A stretch of DNA of 7,500 bases from VAZQ01 sp036406655 (GTDB taxonomy: Bacteria > Pseudomonadota > Alphaproteobacteria > Rhizobiales > Xanthobacteraceae), in NCBI GenBank assembly GCA_036406655.1, contig DASXAP010000120.1:1-7500 (forward strand), in the 5' to 3' direction. Made by a program: the position numbers and the translations under genes. The first letter of the stretch is position 1. Every line of letters begins with the position of its first letter. This document shows positions 1-6,186 of the stretch, piece by piece. Below the pieces are notes generated by a model. It was not told the DNA's origin and did no database searches. It saw only the letters and a program-made list of their open reading frames with translations.

Positions 1-1029
1 GGCCGACTTGACCTGGTCGTAGAAGTCCCTGAGCCCCGGCGTCTTGTCCAGGACCGGCTGGATCGCGGCGACGACGCGCTTCTCCGCCTCCTGCTGCTCG
101 GCGGGCGACAGTTTCACGATCTTGCCGCCGTGCGAGGTCCACGCATTGGTGTCGGACACCGCACGCTCGACCGAATATCGGTCGAGCTCAGGCTCGATCC
201 CCTGTCCGACGTCGCGCACCGCCTTCTGCAGGTCCGGCGGCAGCTTGTCGTACCAGACGCGGCTGACAAGCGCGAGCGAGACGATGGCCCACAGGTGCGT
301 CTGCAGCAGGTTGGGCGCGGCATCGTAGTACTTGAACGCGACGAACACCCCCTTGCCGGAATTGACCCCGTCGATCGTGCCTTGCTGCAGCGCCGGCAGC
401 ACCTCCGGCAGCGACATCGGCACGGCAGAGCCGCCGAGAGCGCGCACCATTGCCTGCTCGCCGTCGGAGGCGAGCACGCGGATGCGCTTTCCGTTGAAAC
501 CGTCGAGGGTGGTGACCGGCGCCTTGAACACGAACGACTGCAGATCGTACATCACAGCGCCGATCAACAGCAGATTCTTCGATGCCGCAACGTCGGCAAC
601 CGCCTTGCGAAGGCCCGGCAGGTGCACCTGGCTGCGCGACTTGTCGAGGTCGTCGAACAGGCCTCCGAGCGCCAATCCCTGCAGCCGCTGGTCGGCGCCG
701 ACGAACAGCTCGCCCGGTCCGACGGCGGCTTCGATGCTGCCGAGCCGCAGCCCCTCGGACTGGCGCTGGGCGCCGCCGAGCTGGCTCGCCGGGAACACGC
801 CCACCTGGATCCGGTTCTGGGTGGCCCTCTCGATCTCGCGCTTGAACACCTTGATGTATTCGTGCTGCAGATCGTTCAGCGTCTGCGTCGCGAACTTCAT
901 CCGGTAGGTTTCCTGCGCATCGGCCGCTCGGTTGCCGAGCCCCAGGCCGACAGTGAACGCAAGCGCGCCGATCGCGAGGCACAGCCTTCGCCTGCTCGGC
1001 GATTGCAGATTCTGATTCCGGTCTTGCAT
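1..1029 (-). CDS. dctP: TRAP transporter substrate-binding protein, DctP family (3' end cut by window edge)
   Basis: This is the periplasmic receptor of a tripartite ATP-independent (TRAP) transporter. It binds an organic acid and delivers it to a DctQ/DctM membrane pair. The frame is open for 343 codons from the ATG at 1029 to the window edge with no stop, so the C-terminus is missing; family members usually run about 320-360 residues, so little is lost. Residues 1-38 form a signal peptide (RRR at 13-15, hydrophobic stretch about 16-32, cleavage likely after ADA at 36-38). Family hallmarks are 'FPASQLGG' at 79-86, 'GKRIRV' at 180-185 with the expected carboxylate-binding Arg184, and 'ALQQGTIDGV' at 213-222. 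The start is supported by GGAGG (plus-strand 1036-1040) six bases upstream. It follows the Bug-type receptor gene on the same strand after 217 bases. The ligand cannot be read from the sequence. dctQ/dctM may lie beyond the left edge. Confidence 0.93.
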   Translation of the reverse strand, partial: MQDRNQNLQSPSRRRLCLAIGALAFTVGLGLGNRAADAQETYRMKFATQTLNDLQHEYIKVFKREIERATQNRIQVGVFPASQLGGAQRQSEGLRLGSIEAAVGPGELFVGADQRLQGLALGGLFDDLDKSRSQVHLPGLRKAVADVAASKNLLLIGAVMYDLQSFVFKAPVTTLDGFNGKRIRVLASDGEQAMVRALGGSAVPMSLPEVLPALQQGTIDGVNSGKGVFVAFKYYDAAPNLLQTHLWAIVSLALVSRVWYDKLPPDLQKAVRDVGQGIEPELDRYSVERAVSDTNAWTSHGGKIVKLSPAEQQEAEKRVVAAIQPVLDKTPGLRDFYDQVKSA

Positions 1030-1035
1030 GGGCTC

Positions 1036-1040
1036 CCTCC
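1036..1040 (-). promoter_or_regulatory. Shine-Dalgarno of the DctP-family gene
   Basis: GGAGG on the minus strand, six bases before the ATG at 1029. It fixes the start of the TRAP receptor gene at the codon that also gives a clean signal peptide. Confidence 0.8.
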
Positions 1041-1107
1041 GGTCGTGCGCTCGAGCGCGTTCCGGCAAGCTAAGCATTTGCCATCCGTGACTTCAACAGC
1101 GCCCAGC

Positions 1108-1137
1108 GGCGCGCGTTGTCGCGGGCGCAAGCGCGCC
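1108..1137 (-). terminator. GC-rich hairpin between the two receptor genes, possible terminator
   Basis: Arms at 1108-1118 and 1128-1137 pair as ten base pairs with one bulged base around a nine-base loop. It lies about 110 bases downstream of the tctC-type stop codon. No T-run follows in the direction of transcription, so it is not a canonical intrinsic terminator. In DNA this GC-rich, such a stem may also arise by chance. Confidence 0.25.
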
Positions 1138-1246
1138 TATCGCGCTCTTGAAGATCTGCGAGAGCCCGAGAGAGCCCCGGCCGACTGATCGATTTGCGGC
1201 CCAAGCTGCAACGTCGCGCCGATCCGTGGACGAGCGGGACCCCACC

Positions 1247-2203
1247 CTAATTCTTCATCTCCTTGAACACCTCGGTGAGGTGAGCGGTCTCGTCGCGGAT
1301 GATCTTGTCGAACGCTTCCGGCGTGTCGGAGCGGCCGATGACGAACTGGGCAGCAAGCTTGGCCTTGACCTCGGGCTCCGCCAGGATGGCCACGACGTCA
1401 CGATTGATCTTGGCAACGATGTCGCGGGGCACGGCGGCCTGCGTCATCAGCCCGAACCAGGAGTCGTAGACGAAGTCGAGTCCCGCCTCGCGAAAGGTGG
1501 GCACCTGCGGCAGCTCCGGAATGCGTTCGGCGGTCGCGGCGGCGATCGCGCGCACCTTGCCGCCTTCGGCCATCTCCTTCGACAGGTTCACCGGCGCGAA
1601 ATAGAGCTGCGCGTCCCCGCGCACCACCGCCGTCACCGCGTCGGGTGCGCTCTTGAACGGGACGTGCACGATGTCGATTCCGGCCGCCTTGCGGAACAAG
1701 GCGCCGGCGATGAAGGTCGTGCTGGCGAGCCCCGGCGAGGAGAAATTCAGCGTCCCGGGCTTGGCCTTGGCGAGATCGATCAGCTCCTTGAGATTGTTGA
1801 CCGGCAACTGGGGATGGACGATGAGATCGAGCGGCGCCGAGCTCACCCGGGTGATGCCGGCGAAATCCTTGACCGGGTCGAACGGCAGGTTCTTGTTCAC
1901 GAGCGCCGCCACCGTGTGGCCGTTCGAGGTGAGCATCAGGGTGTAGCCGTCGGGCGAAGCCTTGGCGACGCCGACGGTGCCGGCCAGCCCCGGCCGGTTC
2001 TCCACCAGCACCTGCTGGTGCCAGAGCTTGCTCGTCTCGTCAGCCAGGATGCGCGCCATGATGTCGGTCACGCTGCCGGCGCCGAACGGCACGACGATGG
2101 TCACCCGCTGGGTCGGGAAATTCTGCGCCCACGCCGCTCCGGGCAAGGCGAGGGTCGCGGCGATGAGAGCCAAAAGCGCAATGCGCAGTGAAACCTTGAG
2201 CAT
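1247..2203 (-). CDS. Tripartite tricarboxylate transporter (TctC/Bug family) substrate-binding protein
   Basis: This 318-residue protein is a secreted periplasmic receptor of the Bug/TctC family, which binds carboxylates and related small molecules. Residues 1-26 are a signal peptide (MLKVSLRIALLALIAATLAL, cleavage after AWA at 24-26). The mature part has the family landmarks in order: 'TIVVPFGAGSVTD' at 35-47, 'VENRPGLAG' at 67-75, 'SPDGYTLM' at 83-90, 'LPFDPVKDF' at 106-114, and 'RIPELPQVPTFREAGL' at 227-242. Its length is typical of the family. The frame stays open upstream of the chosen ATG, but this start gives the signal peptide and has GGAGGA six bases before it. It is divergent from pepN and lies upstream of a TRAP receptor on the same strand. 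No tctA or tctB is in view. Many Bug proteins are orphan receptors, so the ligand and even its partner transporter are unknown. Confidence 0.96.
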   Translation of the reverse strand: MLKVSLRIALLALIAATLALPGAAWAQNFPTQRVTIVVPFGAGSVTDIMARILADETSKLWHQQVLVENRPGLAGTVGVAKASPDGYTLMLTSNGHTVAALVNKNLPFDPVKDFAGITRVSSAPLDLIVHPQLPVNNLKELIDLAKAKPGTLNFSSPGLASTTFIAGALFRKAAGIDIVHVPFKSAPDAVTAVVRGDAQLYFAPVNLSKEMAEGGKVRAIAAATAERIPELPQVPTFREAGLDFVYDSWFGLMTQAAVPRDIVAKINRDVVAILAEPEVKAKLAAQFVIGRSDTPEAFDKIIRDETAHLTEVFKEMKN

Positions 2204-2209
2204 ATGCGT

Positions 2210-2215
2210 TCCTCC
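2210..2215 (-). promoter_or_regulatory. Shine-Dalgarno of the TctC/Bug gene
   Basis: GGAGGA on the minus strand, six bases before the ATG at 2203. It decides the start against an in-frame upstream extension that runs into the pepN coding region. Confidence 0.85.
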
Positions 2216-2320
2216 GAGGGGTTGTCTCGACAGCAGGGTGCGGCAGGCCTTGCTTGAAACAATTAGAGCAGGAAGTCCATTGCCCGTATATGAGTGAAAA
2301 CGTCCTGCCTGGCAACAAGC

Positions 2321-2324
2321 GGAG
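2321..2324 (+). promoter_or_regulatory. Shine-Dalgarno of pepN
   Basis: GGAG five bases before the ATG at 2330. It favours this start over a GTG at 2294 in the same frame, which would add twelve residues unlike other PepN N-termini. Confidence 0.65.
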
Positions 2325-2329
2325 CTCCC

Positions 2330-4972
2330 ATGCGCACCGAGGAATCCCGGCCTGTCCGTCTCGAAGACTACCGTCCCCCGGATTGGCTGGTGGAAACCGT
2401 GGAGCTCGACGTGTCGCTGCACCCGACCGCAAGCCGGGTGCGGGCCAGGCTCAAGCTTAAGCCGAACGGCGCCGTCGCCCCGCTCGTGCTCGACGGCGAG
2501 GCGCTGACGCTGACCGCGCTCAAGGTCGACGGCGCTCCCCTCCCCCCCGAGCAATATGTCGCGACGGCCGATCGACTATCGATCGCGCAGCCGCCGCCGC
2601 ACGCCTTCGAGCTGGAGATCGAGACCGTCATCGACCCTTCCGCCAACAGCGAGCTTTCCGGCCTCTACCGCTCCGGGCAGATCTACTGCACGCAGTGCGA
2701 GCCGGAAGGCTTCCGCCGCATCACCTATTTTCCCGACCGGCCGGACGTGATGGCGGTCTACACCACCCGCATCGAAGCCGATGCCGGCGAAACTCCGGTT
2801 CTGCTCGCGAACGGCAATCTCGTCGGCAGCGGCAACGTCCCGGGGACCGCGCGCCACTTCGCAATCTGGCACGATCCGTTCCCGAAGCCGTCCTACCTGT
2901 TCGCGCTGGTCGGCGGGCGGCTCGCCTGCGTCGAGGACGGCTTCCGCACCGGCTCGGGCCGCAGCGTTGCGCTGCGTATCTACGTCGAGCCCGGCAAGGA
3001 ACACCTTTGCGTGCACGCCATGGCCTCGCTCAAGCGCGCGATGCGGTGGGACGAGACCGCCTTCGGCCGCGAATACGATCTCGACGTCTTCATGATCGTT
3101 GCGGTCTCCGACTTCAACATGGGGGCGATGGAGAACAAGGGGCTCAACATCTTCAACGACAAGTACATCCTCGCTTCGCCGGAGACCGCAACGGATGTCG
3201 ACTTCGACCGCATCGAAGCCGTCGTCGCGCACGAGTATTTCCACAACTGGACGGGCGACCGCATCACCTGCCGCGACTGGTTCCAGCTCTGCCTCAAGGA
3301 AGGGCTGACGGTATTTCGCGACCAGGAATTCACCGCCGAGACGCGGTCGCGCGCGGTCGAGCGGATCGGCGATGTGCGGACGCTGCGGGCGCATCAGTTC
3401 GTCGAGGACGCGGGCCCCCTTGCCCACCCGGTTCGGCCTGCGCTCTATCACGAGATCAACAACTTCTACACGACGACCGTCTACGAGAAGGGCGCCGAGA
3501 TCGTGCGCATGCTCCGCACGCTGCTCGGAGCGAGCGTCTTCCGCCAAGGGATGGATCTGTACTTCGCGCGGCACGACGGGCAGGCTGCCACCGTTGAGCA
3601 GTTCGTGCAGTGCTTCGCCGACGTCTCCGGCACCGGGCTCACGCAATTCATGCGCTGGTACTCGCAGGCGGGAACTCCCGAGCTGGTCGCCGACGGCGGT
3701 CACGACCCGCATGCCGGGACCTACCGGCTGGAGATCGTCCAGCGGGTGCCGCCGACGCCCGGCCAGCCGAGCAAGGAGCCGATGCTCATTCCGCTGGCGA
3801 TCGGGCTCGTCGGCCGCGACGGCCGCGACCTGCCGCTCACGCTCGCCGGCGGACGTGCCCTCGAGCGCGGTATCCTGACCCTGACGAAGCCCAGCGAGAC
3901 CTTCGTCTTCGAGGGCATTGCCGAGCCGCCGGTCCCCTCGCTCAATCGTCATTTCTCCGCCCCGATCAAGCTCAGCGACGGTCTCTCGGCGGCCGATCTG
4001 CGCTTCCTCGCCGCCCACGATGCCGACGCCTTCAACCGCTGGCAGGCGCTGCAGGCGCTGGCGCTGCGTCTGCTCATCGACAACGTCGCGGCGCTGCGCG
4101 CAGGCGCGGCCGGCCGCACCGATCAGGGTCTGCTCGATGCCTTCGCTGCAAGCCTTGCCGACGGCTCGCTCGAGCCCGCATTCGTCGCGCTGCTGCTGAC
4201 GCTCCCGGGCGAAGCCGACATTGCCCGCGAGATCGGTCGCGATGTCGATCCCGATGCCGTGTTCACTGCGCGCAGCGAGCTGCAGGCGGCGCTCGGCGGC
4301 CACCTCGGCGGGGCCCTGCTCGACCGCTACCGGCAGCTTTCGGAGCGTGGTCCCTACCGTTACGACGCGGAGAGCATCGGGGCGCGCGCCCTGCGCAACA
4401 CCTGTCTCGGTCTCCTGGTCGCGACGCGGCGGGCCGAGCCCATTGCGCTGGCGGCACGCCAATACCGGATGGCCGACAACATGACCGACCGGATGGCGGC
4501 GCTGTGGTCGCTGGCGACGGTCGACGTGCCGGAGCGCGCAGCCGCCCTCGACGACTTCTACGCCCGCTATGCCGCCGATCCGCTCGTCCTCGACAAGTGG
4601 TTTGCCGTGCAGGCGGCGATCCCCGAGCCGGCGACGCTCGCTCGCGTCAAGGCACTGACCGCGCACGCGGCGTTCTCGTTCGCCAACCCCAACCGGGTGC
4701 GAGCGCTGATCGGCACTTTCACGCTGGCCAATCAGAAGGAGTTCAACCGCGCTGACGGCGCCGGCTACGGCTTCCTGGTGGACACGGTGCTCGCGCTCGA
4801 TCCGAAGAATCCCCAGCTCGCCGCGCGGCTTCTTTCCGCGCTCAGGAGCTGGCGGGCGCTGGAGGCAGGGCGGCGCGGCCGCGCCGAGGCGGCGCTCGCA
4901 CGCGTCGCGGCCGCGCCACAGCTCTCGCGCGACAGCGCCGACATAGTCAATCGGGCGCTTGCGAAGGAATAG
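2330..4972 (+). CDS. pepN: Aminopeptidase N (M1 family zinc metallopeptidase)
   Basis: This 880-residue cytoplasmic zinc aminopeptidase removes N-terminal amino acids in the last stages of protein and peptide turnover; the E. coli enzyme has 870 residues. All family features are present: 'QCEPEGF' at 122-128 with Glu124 matching the residue that holds the substrate amino group, the exopeptidase motif GAMEN at 265-269, the zinc site HEYFH at 301-305 with the third ligand Glu324, and the transition-state Tyr385. An N-terminal beta domain (about 1-190), the thermolysin-like catalytic domain (about 190-440), a small beta domain and the long helical C-terminal domain follow in the usual order. There is no signal peptide. 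The start is ATG 2330, giving 'MRTEESRPVRLEDYRPPDWL', with GGAG five bases upstream. The gene is probably monocistronic: it is divergent from the receptor gene on its left and followed by a hairpin. No frameshift or missing residue is visible. Confidence 0.98.
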   Translation: MRTEESRPVRLEDYRPPDWLVETVELDVSLHPTASRVRARLKLKPNGAVAPLVLDGEALTLTALKVDGAPLPPEQYVATADRLSIAQPPPHAFELEIETVIDPSANSELSGLYRSGQIYCTQCEPEGFRRITYFPDRPDVMAVYTTRIEADAGETPVLLANGNLVGSGNVPGTARHFAIWHDPFPKPSYLFALVGGRLACVEDGFRTGSGRSVALRIYVEPGKEHLCVHAMASLKRAMRWDETAFGREYDLDVFMIVAVSDFNMGAMENKGLNIFNDKYILASPETATDVDFDRIEAVVAHEYFHNWTGDRITCRDWFQLCLKEGLTVFRDQEFTAETRSRAVERIGDVRTLRAHQFVEDAGPLAHPVRPALYHEINNFYTTTVYEKGAEIVRMLRTLLGASVFRQGMDLYFARHDGQAATVEQFVQCFADVSGTGLTQFMRWYSQAGTPELVADGGHDPHAGTYRLEIVQRVPPTPGQPSKEPMLIPLAIGLVGRDGRDLPLTLAGGRALERGILTLTKPSETFVFEGIAEPPVPSLNRHFSAPIKLSDGLSAADLRFLAAHDADAFNRWQALQALALRLLIDNVAALRAGAAGRTDQGLLDAFAASLADGSLEPAFVALLLTLPGEADIAREIGRDVDPDAVFTARSELQAALGGHLGGALLDRYRQLSERGPYRYDAESIGARALRNTCLGLLVATRRAEPIALAARQYRMADNMTDRMAALWSLATVDVPERAAALDDFYARYAADPLVLDKWFAVQAAIPEPATLARVKALTAHAAFSFANPNRVRALIGTFTLANQKEFNRADGAGYGFLVDTVLALDPKNPQLAARLLSALRSWRALEAGRRGRAEAALARVAAAPQLSRDSADIVNRALAKE

Positions 4973-5008
4973 CAGGCGTCATCTGCACGATCGAAGCTCC
5001 GCCTGCAG

Positions 5009-5036
5009 GTCCGGGCGGATGAATTCCGCCTCGGAC
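5009..5036 (+). terminator. Hairpin 36 bases after the pepN stop, possible terminator
   Basis: The arm at 5009-5019 (GTCCGGGCGGA) pairs over eleven base pairs with 5025-5036, with a single bulged T at 5031 and the five-base loop TGAAT. A wider alternative pairing, CCGGGCG with CGCCCGG (5011-5017 and 5036-5042), overlaps it. No T-run follows, so it is not a textbook intrinsic terminator. Its position suggests a role in ending pepN transcripts or protecting their 3' end. Confidence 0.4.
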
Positions 5037-5100
5037 GCCCGGCGGGCCGGAACCGAGGCGCTGCTGGGGAGTTAGAGTGCCAGGATTTTCCGGCGTTCGC

Positions 5101-5129
5101 TTGTGATGTGCCCGGACGATCCCCATATT
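5101..5129 (+). promoter_or_regulatory. Weak sigma-70-like promoter candidate
   Basis: TTGTGA at 5101-5106 and CATATT at 5124-5129 are 17 bases apart; each matches the consensus at four of six positions. It points to the small gene downstream and would give a leader of about 150 bases. Matches of this quality occur by chance. Confidence 0.25.
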
Positions 5130-5271
5130 GACGAGGTGCCGCGCCAGGCATCATCAGGCCCTGCTTACGCCGGCGGCTGACGCGCAAGCGGGTCAATCAA
5201 GCTCGAAAGCGATGAAACGGACGCTCGGGCGCGAGCACAATGTCCTCTTGGCGACTTCACTTCTCCAAACC

Positions 5272-5276
5272 AGGAG
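5272..5276 (+). promoter_or_regulatory. Shine-Dalgarno of the small charged-protein gene
   Basis: AGGAG ends seven bases before TTG 5284 and thirteen bases before ATG 5290. The spacing favours initiation at TTG. Confidence 0.55.
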
Positions 5277-5283
5277 CTTCACG

Positions 5284-5499
5284 TTGAGCATGAATCCCGA
5301 TGAGGCGCGTCTTCGCGCCGAAGCCCAGTTCAAGAAAGAGCAGCGCGCACGCGAAGGCGAGCAGGCGATGGCCGAATACCAGGCGCAGATGCGCGCCACG
5401 CGCGAAAAGACCGAGCGACTGCGGGCCCTGCGATTGGCCCGTGACGCCGCGAAGCAGAGAACCGCATCCGCGCCGCGCAAGACCGCCGCACGCGGTTGA
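5284..5499 (+). CDS. Small highly charged helical protein, function unknown
   Basis: This protein of about 70 residues has no signal peptide, membrane segment or cysteine. It begins MS-MNPDEARLRAEAQFKKEQ and continues as an almost uninterrupted run of Glu, Arg, Lys, Ala and Gln, as expected for one long amphipathic helix or coiled coil. It ends in a basic tail (RTASAPRKTAARG). Short proteins starting 'MNPDEARLRAE' are, as far as I recall, common and conserved hypothetical genes in Bradyrhizobium and relatives, sometimes loosely labelled as regulators; I know of no assigned function. The start is uncertain: TTG 5284 fits the AGGAG at 5272-5276, ATG 5290 gives 69 residues, and ATG 5212 gives 95 without a good ribosome-binding site. 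The gene stands alone, with repeat structures downstream and a convergent operon beyond. Confidence 0.75.
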   Translation: MSMNPDEARLRAEAQFKKEQRAREGEQAMAEYQAQMRATREKTERLRALRLARDAAKQRTASAPRKTAARG

Positions 5500-5504
5500 G
5501 GCAA

Positions 5505-5560
5505 GAGGCGGCGCGGAGCCGGCGACGCTGTCCGGCGAATGTGCAGCACGTCGCCGCCTC
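5505..5560 (+). terminator. Inverted repeat just after the small gene, possible terminator
   Basis: GAGGCGGCG at 5505-5513 and CGCCGCCTC at 5552-5560 are perfectly complementary over nine bases. A shorter stem can form inside (GCCGGCGAC/GTCCGGC near 5518-5536, with a bulge). An alternative stem pairs GGCGACG 5521-5527 with CGTCGCC 5549-5555. It starts six bases after the stop codon. There is no T-run. Confidence 0.3.
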
Positions 5561-5567
5561 CCGAACG

Positions 5568-5664
5568 GTCATGGCCGGCGTTGTGCCGCATTATGCTGCC
5601 ATCTGAACAGAGTTATGGCCGGTCTTGTGCCGCCATCCCGATCCTGAAGAAGCCCGGCCATGAC
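5568..5664. repeat. ATGGCCGG-type palindromic intergenic repeat cluster
   Basis: The outer arms GTCATGGCCGG (5568-5578) and CCGGCCATGAC (5654-5664) form a perfect 11-base inverted repeat. Inside, a 19-base unit occurs twice in direct orientation (5571-5589 and 5615-5633), differing only at two adjacent bases. The second copy can also fold on its own, since ATGGCCGG pairs with CCGCCAT apart from one bulged C. From memory, elements of the form ATGGCCGG-CTTGT-CCGGCCAT are frequent between genes in Bradyrhizobium and other Hyphomicrobiales. This looks like a degenerate or compound copy. The placement between converging genes fits a bidirectional terminator or a mobile palindromic repeat. Confidence 0.6.
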
Positions 5665-5691
5665 AGCTCGTTGCAAGCTGCGGCCTTGGCG

Positions 5692-6186
5692 CTATCTCCC
5701 GCCCGCTCCTTGCGCGTCGAGCCAAGCCCGAACGGCCTCCATATTGGCCGAGCCTTCGATAGCGCTGATGGTGCCGTCGCGGGCGATGAGCATCGTGCGC
5801 GGGATTTCACCGTGCCATTGGCGATCAACCTCGTAGCGCAGCCGCTCGAGGAACCCGTCGGCAAACATCCAGCTCTCGGCTCCCGCCAATCCGGTCTCCG
5901 CCAGCACGGCCGAGACCGCATCGGGAGCGTTCGGGACCAGATCGGCATCGATCACGACGAGCCCGAGGCCGGGGTGCTCGCGCAGCAGCCTGCCCCATTG
6001 CGGCATCTCCAAGCGACAGGGACCGCACGTCACGCCCCAGAAATGAACGATCGTGGGCTGCCCGCGATGCGCCTCGAGGATTGCCTGCCAGCTGCCGCGG
6101 ACGAAAGCGCGCAGCTCAGGGCCGGCAGCCGCGCTGTCGGCCATGGCAATTGCAAGAGCCATGATGGCCAGCAGGAGCTTTCTCAT
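5692..6186 (-). CDS. Secreted TlpA/ResA-like thioredoxin-fold protein
   Basis: This 164-residue periplasmic thiol-disulfide oxidoreductase has a signal peptide at about 1-21 (MRKLLLAIMALAIAMADSAAA). The active site 'WGVTCGPC' at 50-57 has the redox pair Cys54 and Cys57. It is followed by Glu60 and Pro62, giving the C-x-P-C-x-x-E-x-P pattern of the TlpA/ResA group. Pro129 in 'GEIPRT' is the expected cis-proline opposite the active site, and 'MLIARDGTI' at 132-140 is the usual following strand. Such proteins usually reduce disulfides in specific secreted partners, for example during cytochrome c or copper-centre maturation. The ATG overlaps the stop of the upstream propeller gene in ATGA, so the two are probably translated together. 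That neighbour carries six cysteines after its signal peptide and is the natural candidate partner; this is inference. A membrane-bound reductant such as CcdA/DsbD is not in the window. Confidence 0.93.
   Translation of the reverse strand: MRKLLLAIMALAIAMADSAAAGPELRAFVRGSWQAILEAHRGQPTIVHFWGVTCGPCRLEMPQWGRLLREHPGLGLVVIDADLVPNAPDAVSAVLAETGLAGAESWMFADGFLERLRYEVDRQWHGEIPRTMLIARDGTISAIEGSANMEAVRAWLDAQGAGGR

Larger units (their letters stand above)
1030..1246. other. Intergenic gap between the two receptor genes
   Basis: These 217 bases contain no convincing gene. On the minus strand they begin with the tctC-type gene's 3' flank and end with the dctP Shine-Dalgarno. The only clear structure is the hairpin at 1108-1137. 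The gap is long enough for dctP to have its own promoter, but I see no pair of hexamers good enough to call. Confidence 0.6.
2204..2329. promoter_or_regulatory. Divergent promoter region between the TctC/Bug gene and pepN
   Basis: These 126 bases separate two divergently transcribed genes, so the promoters of both should lie here or just inside. It is AT-richer than the genes around it. On the minus strand, TCTAAT (plus-strand 2262-2267) matches the sigma-70 -10 consensus at five of six bases, but no good -35 sits at the right distance. On the plus strand, TATATG at 2287-2292 is a weak -10 candidate for pepN. Short inverted repeats occur (TGTC/GACA at 2223-2232; GCAGGA at 2268-2273 with TCCTGC at 2303-2308), but they are too short to name an operator. 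Confidence 0.45.
4973..5283. other. Intergenic region between pepN and the small charged-protein gene
   Basis: About 310 bases with no gene I can support. It contains a strong hairpin at 5009-5036 and a weak sigma-70-like promoter at 5101-5129. The frame of the next gene is open back to about 5128, with possible starts at TTG 5128 and ATG 5212. Neither has a good ribosome-binding site, and the residues encoded there look unlike the charged helical part. Confidence 0.5.
5500..5691. other. Repeat-rich region between convergent genes
   Basis: These 192 bases separate the 3' ends of the small charged-protein gene and the thioredoxin-like gene. No gene is supported. The region contains the nested inverted repeat at 5505-5560 and the ATGGCCGG-type repeat cluster at 5568-5664, and either could terminate or stabilise transcripts from both directions. 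Confidence 0.6.

Noticed and set aside
130..2191. Two long plus-strand frames (130-1188 and 1148-2191) opposite the two receptor genes.
   Set aside because: Both translate to Arg/His/Leu-rich sequence without motifs, and they lie fully antisense to genes with signal peptides, Shine-Dalgarno sequences and family motifs.
2294..2329. GTG start at 2294 extending PepN by twelve residues.
   Set aside because: The extension does not resemble PepN N-termini, and ATG 2330 has GGAG at good spacing.
2204..2554. Upstream extension of the TctC/Bug gene in the same frame to about 2554.
   Set aside because: It would run through the intergenic region and antisense into pepN, and would bury the signal peptide. 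GGAGGA and the signal sequence fix the start at 2203.
2576..4666. Very long open frame on the minus strand opposite pepN (about 700 codons).
   Set aside because: It is antisense to a complete, well-conserved pepN and encodes an Arg/Glu/Val-rich composition with no recognisable domain. Long antisense frames are expected in GC-rich coding DNA.
5568..5664. CRISPR array, because of the regularly spaced similar units.
   Set aside because: There are only two direct copies of 19 bases that are imperfect, with a 25-base gap, and no cas genes. The structure is palindromic and intergenic.
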